From JBBRVW01 sp963784645 (lineage in GTDB: Bacteria; Actinomycetota; Actinomycetes; JACCUZ01): a stretch of DNA of 64,000 bases. Within the stretch, counting starts at the first letter, position 1, and the number at the start of each line of letters is the position of its first letter. Below the pieces are notes generated by a model. That model ran no database searches. It worked only from the letters and a program-made list of their open reading frames with translations, and was not told the origin of the DNA. Shown in pieces: positions 60,929 to 64,000 of this stretch. Location: contig CAWARY010000005.1 in NCBI GenBank assembly GCA_963784645.1, forward strand, positions 310,001-374,000, given 5' to 3'. Made by a program: the position numbers and the translations under genes.

Positions 60929-62123
60929 CCGCCGACAGGACCCGATGTTCCGCGCGCTGGTCCGCGCCCAGCTGTCCCGGCGCACGATGCTCCGCGGCGC
61001 CGGCGGGGCGGGCGTCGCCGCAGCTCTCGCGGCGTGCGGCACGGGCAGCACCGGCACGAAGCCTCAGGCGACCGTCAAGGACACCTCGGCCAAGGACAAG
61101 GTGGTGCGTTGGGCCAACTGGCCCGCCTACCTCGACTACGACGAGAAGACCAAGAAGTACCCGACGCTGGAGAAGTTCCAGCAGGAGTCCGGCATCAAGG
61201 CGACCTACGCCGAGGACATCGACGACAACGACTCCTACTACGGCAAGGTGCAGGGCCAGCTCAAGAACGGCGACGACATCGGCAAGGACGTCGTGACCCT
61301 CACTGACTGGATGGCCGGCCGGATGATCCGCCAGGGCTATGTCCAGGAGCTCGACAAGGCCAACATCCCCAACGCCAAGAACCTCAACCCGAAGCTGCAG
61401 GACGTCGACTTCGACCCCGGTCGCAAGTACTCGCTGACCTGGCAGAGCGGCTACGCGGGCATCGGCTACCGCAAGGACAAAGTCGGCCGCGAGCTCAAGA
61501 CCATCGACGACCTCTGGGCCCCCGACCTCAAGGGCAAGATCGTCGTGCTCTCCGAGATGCGCGACACGGTCGGCCTGATCATGCTGTCGCAGGGCGTCGA
61601 CATCTCCGCCGGCGTGAGTGAGGACGACTTCAACAAGGGCCTCGACGTGCTGCAGAAGCAGGTCGACTCCGGCCAGATCCGTCAGGTCAAGGGCAACTCC
61701 TACCTGGAGGACCTGCGCAGCGGTAACGCCATAGCAGCGATCGCCTGGTCCGGGGACATCCTGCTCGCGCAGTTCGAGGAGGAAGACCCCAACTACACCT
61801 TCCAGCTCCCGGAGTCCGGTGGCACGTTGTGGTCGGACAACCTCATGATCCCGATCGGCTCGCCCCACAAGGCCAACGCGGAGAAGCTGATGGACTTCTA
61901 CTACCGTCCCGACATCGCGGCTGAGGTGGCCGCCTACGTGAACTACATCTGTCCCGTGGACGGGGCGAAGGCGGAGATGGAGAAGATCGACCCTGAGCTG
62001 GTCGACAGCCCGCTCATCTTCCCCACCGAGGCGGACCTCGCCAGGGTCAGCGTCTTCCCCAGCCTCACGCCCGACGAGGAGACGACGTTCTCCGAGTCCT
62101 TCCAGAAGGTGATCGGCAACTGA
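60921..62123 (+). CDS. Polyamine ABC transporter substrate-binding lipoprotein (PotD-like)
   Basis: A 400-residue binding protein. The N-terminal signal has SRRTMLRGAGGAG (Tat-type RR) and the lipobox LAAC near residue 34, so it is a Tat-exported lipoprotein. The mature part begins VVRWANWPAYLDYDE, as in PotD/PotF-type spermidine/putrescine-binding proteins. It has VVTLTDWMAGRM and a late YYRPDIAAEVAAYVNYI segment, a typical block of that family. GTG start. Its stop overlaps the potA ATG (TGATG). Confidence 0.9.
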   Translation: MTDRRQDPMFRALVRAQLSRRTMLRGAGGAGVAAALAACGTGSTGTKPQATVKDTSAKDKVVRWANWPAYLDYDEKTKKYPTLEKFQQESGIKATYAEDIDDNDSYYGKVQGQLKNGDDIGKDVVTLTDWMAGRMIRQGYVQELDKANIPNAKNLNPKLQDVDFDPGRKYSLTWQSGYAGIGYRKDKVGRELKTIDDLWAPDLKGKIVVLSEMRDTVGLIMLSQGVDISAGVSEDDFNKGLDVLQKQVDSGQIRQVKGNSYLEDLRSGNAIAAIAWSGDILLAQFEEEDPNYTFQLPESGGTLWSDNLMIPIGSPHKANAEKLMDFYYRPDIAAEVAAYVNYICPVDGAKAEMEKIDPELVDSPLIFPTEADLARVSVFPSLTPDEETTFSESFQKVIGN

Positions 62124-63280
62124 TGGTCGGATCGGCCGAAGGCGGTCAGGACCTGCGGCTGGAGCGCGTCACCAAGCGCTTCGCCGCATTCACCGCGGTT
62201 GACGACCTGTCGTTGACGATCCCGTCGGGGTCGTTCTTCGCACTGCTCGGCCCGTCCGGGTGCGGCAAGACGACCACCCTGCGGATGGTTGCCGGCCTGG
62301 AGGAGCCGACCGAGGGCACCATCCTGATCGGTGACCAGGACGTCACCGACGCCAAGCCGTACAAGCGTCCGGTCAACACCGTCTTCCAGAGCTACGCGCT
62401 GTTCCCGCACCTCGACATCTTCGAGAACGTCGCCTTCGGGCTGCGGCGCAAGGGCACCAGGAACGTCAAGGCGCAGGTCGAGGAGGCGCTCGAGCTCGTC
62501 GAGCTCGGCGGGATGGCCCGTCGCAAGCCGGCCCAGCTCTCCGGCGGGCAGCAGCAGCGCGTTGCGCTGGCGCGGGCGATCGTCAACCGGCCGGCGGTGC
62601 TCCTGCTCGACGAGCCGCTCGGCGCGCTCGACCTCAAGCTGCGCCGGCAGATGCAGATCGAGCTCAAGCGGATCCAGACCGAGGTCGGCCTCACGTTCGT
62701 GCACGTCACGCACGACCAGGAGGAGGCCATGACGATGGCCGACACCATCGCGGTCATGAACCACGGACGGATCGAGCAGCTCGGCGGGCCCACCGAGCTG
62801 TACGAGGCGCCCAACACGACCTTCGTGGCCAACTTCCTCGGGCAGTCCAACATGGTCCACGCGACGGTCTCCGGCTCCGACGGCGACCAGCTCGTCCTCG
62901 AGGTGCAGGGCCAGAAGCTCGCGATGCCCGCGGCCCGACGCACCAGCGGCGACGACGACCTGCTGATCGGCGTTCGGCCGGAGAAGATCCACCTCGTGCT
63001 GCCCGAGGACGACGCGCCCGAGGCCGGGCGCAACGTGCTGCCCGGCGGTGTGGTCACCGACGCCAGCTTCACCGGCGTCAGCACGCAGTACCTCGTGCGG
63101 ATGCCGTGGGGCCAGGAGCTCATGGTCTTCGCCCAGAACCTGGGGGCGGGCGGGGTGCTGCGGCCGGGGACGACCGTCGACCTGCACTGGGAGCCCGCCC
63201 ACACCTTCGCTCTCGACGGCACGGGCGACGTCAACGCCGGCGTCGAGCGCGAGGGCGCCGAGAGCGTGTCGGTCGGCTGA
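62123..63280 (+). CDS. potA: Polyamine ABC transporter ATPase (PotA-like)
   Basis: A 385-residue importer ATPase. Walker A GPSGCGKTT is at residues 43-51. The Q-loop is in NTVFQSYALFPHL, followed by the signature LSGGQQQRVALARA, Walker B VLLLDEPLGALD and the H-loop HVTHDQEEA. The C-terminal TOBE/regulatory domain contains IGVRPEKIHL. The ATG shares one base with the upstream stop. It is the energising subunit for the PotB-type permease that follows. Confidence 0.94.
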   Translation: MVGSAEGGQDLRLERVTKRFAAFTAVDDLSLTIPSGSFFALLGPSGCGKTTTLRMVAGLEEPTEGTILIGDQDVTDAKPYKRPVNTVFQSYALFPHLDIFENVAFGLRRKGTRNVKAQVEEALELVELGGMARRKPAQLSGGQQQRVALARAIVNRPAVLLLDEPLGALDLKLRRQMQIELKRIQTEVGLTFVHVTHDQEEAMTMADTIAVMNHGRIEQLGGPTELYEAPNTTFVANFLGQSNMVHATVSGSDGDQLVLEVQGQKLAMPAARRTSGDDDLLIGVRPEKIHLVLPEDDAPEAGRNVLPGGVVTDASFTGVSTQYLVRMPWGQELMVFAQNLGAGGVLRPGTTVDLHWEPAHTFALDGTGDVNAGVEREGAESVSVG

Positions 63281-63292
63281 GGTGGCGCTGTC

Positions 63293-64000
63293 ATGAGTGG
63301 CGCTCAGGGCATCGGCGTCGGCGAGCGCCAGGTCGACGTGGACAGGCCGGGTCCCCCGGTACGTGGCGGGGGTGGCCGCCGGAGCCGACCGACGCCTTAC
63401 CTCCTGCTGCTTCCCGGGATGTTGTGGCTGCTCGTCTTCTTCATCCTCCCCATCGCGACGCTCCTGTCCACGTCCACGCAGACCCGCCCCGAGGGCGCCG
63501 AGATCGGCGTGTACGTCCAGACGTTCCGGTTCGCCAACTACGTCGACACGCTGGACGAGTACCTCACGGTGTTCGGCCGGTCCTTCCTCTACGCGTTCAT
63601 AGCCACGGCACTGGCGCTGGCAATCTCCTACCCCCTGGCGTACGCCATCGCCTTTAAGGTCGGGCGCTTCCGCAACATCCTGCTCGTCCTGGTCGTCGCT
63701 CCCTTCTTCGTCAGCTTCCTGCTGCGCACAGTCGCCTGGAAGCAGATCCTGTCCGACGGGGCGTGGGTGGCCGACACGCTGCGCTTCGTCCACCTGCTCG
63801 GACCCGACGGCCGCATCATCAACACGGCGCCGGCAGTGGTCATCGGCATCACCTACAACTTCCTGCCGTTCATGATCCTGCCGATCTACGCCTCGCTGGA
63901 GCGGGTCGACCCGAGGTTCATGGAGGCGGCGGGAGACCTCTACGCCAACGGTCTCATGACGCTGCGCAAGGTGACCTTCCCGCTCTCGATGCCCGGGGTC
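63293..64000 (+). CDS. potB: Polyamine ABC transporter permease (PotB-like), 3' end outside window
   Basis: An open frame of 236 codons runs to the last base with no stop, so the gene continues beyond the window. A charged tail is followed by a first helix (LLLPGMLWLLVFFILPIATLL) with an STQTRPEG loop. More helices follow, and the permease EAA motif begins MEAAGDLYANGLMTLRKVTF near the end, the site that contacts the ATPase. ATG 63293 lies 12 nt after the potA stop. A second permease (PotC type) is expected downstream. Confidence 0.93.
   Translation, partial: MSGAQGIGVGERQVDVDRPGPPVRGGGGRRSRPTPYLLLLPGMLWLLVFFILPIATLLSTSTQTRPEGAEIGVYVQTFRFANYVDTLDEYLTVFGRSFLYAFIATALALAISYPLAYAIAFKVGRFRNILLVLVVAPFFVSFLLRTVAWKQILSDGAWVADTLRFVHLLGPDGRIINTAPAVVIGITYNFLPFMILPIYASLERVDPRFMEAAGDLYANGLMTLRKVTFPLSMPGV

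Noticed and set aside
1..64000. Search for tRNA or rRNA genes, insertion sequences, phage genes or defence islands
   Set aside because: Reading the intergenic gaps showed none; XerC is the chromosomal recombinase, not a mobile-element integrase. A tRNAscan or profile search would settle short RNAs.

Overview
The window is the chromosome of a very high-GC actinomycete. The evidence is the strong G/C third-position bias, frequent GTG (and one TTG) starts, GTGA/ATGA gene overlaps, and the classic actinobacterial order rpmF-rnc-mutM-smc-ftsY-amt-glnK-glnD-ffh-rpsP-khpA-rimM-trmD-rplS-lepB-lepB-rnhB-DUF2469-yraN-comM-dprA-xerC-whiG-rpsB-tsf-pyrH-frr-cdsA-rlmN. A WhiG/FliA-type sigma factor points to a sporulating or motile lineage. 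The genus cannot be fixed from the sequence alone.

Layout. 1-10.5 kb: 3' end of a DUF177 gene, rpmF, rnc, mutM, two exported proteins of unknown role, a small coiled-coil protein, a secreted LVIVD-repeat protein and smc. 10.5-20.9 kb: ftsY, an ammonium/PII cassette (amt-glnK-glnD), a divergent MFS transporter/GlxA-type regulator pair, and ffh. 20.9-27.9 kb: an amidohydrolase flanked by palindromic repeats, then a ribosome and tRNA-modification cluster, two signal peptidases, rnhB and DUF2469. 28-35.3 kb: a kinase-like protein, a FUSC-type membrane protein, and the operon yraN-comM-dprA-xerC-whiG (DNA uptake/processing, recombination, sigma factor). 35.3-38.5 kb: cell-wall and accessory genes. 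38.8-45 kb: rpsB-tsf-pyrH-frr-cdsA-rlmN plus a DivIVA-like gene. 45-51.9 kb: an acyl-CoA synthetase, a TetR regulator divergent from a quinone-reductase-like gene with a well-formed shared operator/promoter, and a coupled membrane protein-Rieske-26-residue peptide operon. 52-64 kb: a polyamine/amine utilisation locus built around a divergent Lrp-type regulator. On the minus strand are a class III aminotransferase, a PPOX protein and a FAD amine oxidase. On the plus strand are two aminobutyraldehyde-type dehydrogenases, an amidohydrolase and a PotD-PotA-PotB ABC importer that runs off the end of the window.

Sequence-level points. Four genes (ftsY, glnD, the MFS transporter and an L,D-transpeptidase-like gene) read correctly only if single-base indels in short G/C runs are corrected (five indels in all). 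This looks like consensus error rather than gene decay. A roughly 53-bp imperfect palindrome built from TGATCCACAGCGGATC occurs in complete or partial form at three places. Several genes start 6-7 nt after a TAGGCT-like -10 element, which suggests leaderless transcripts. No tRNA, rRNA, CRISPR array, insertion sequence or prophage was seen, and no clear new defence or mobile system is present. The least explained items are the palindromic repeat family, the 26-residue peptide coupled to the Rieske gene, and the exact make-up of the amine-utilisation locus.
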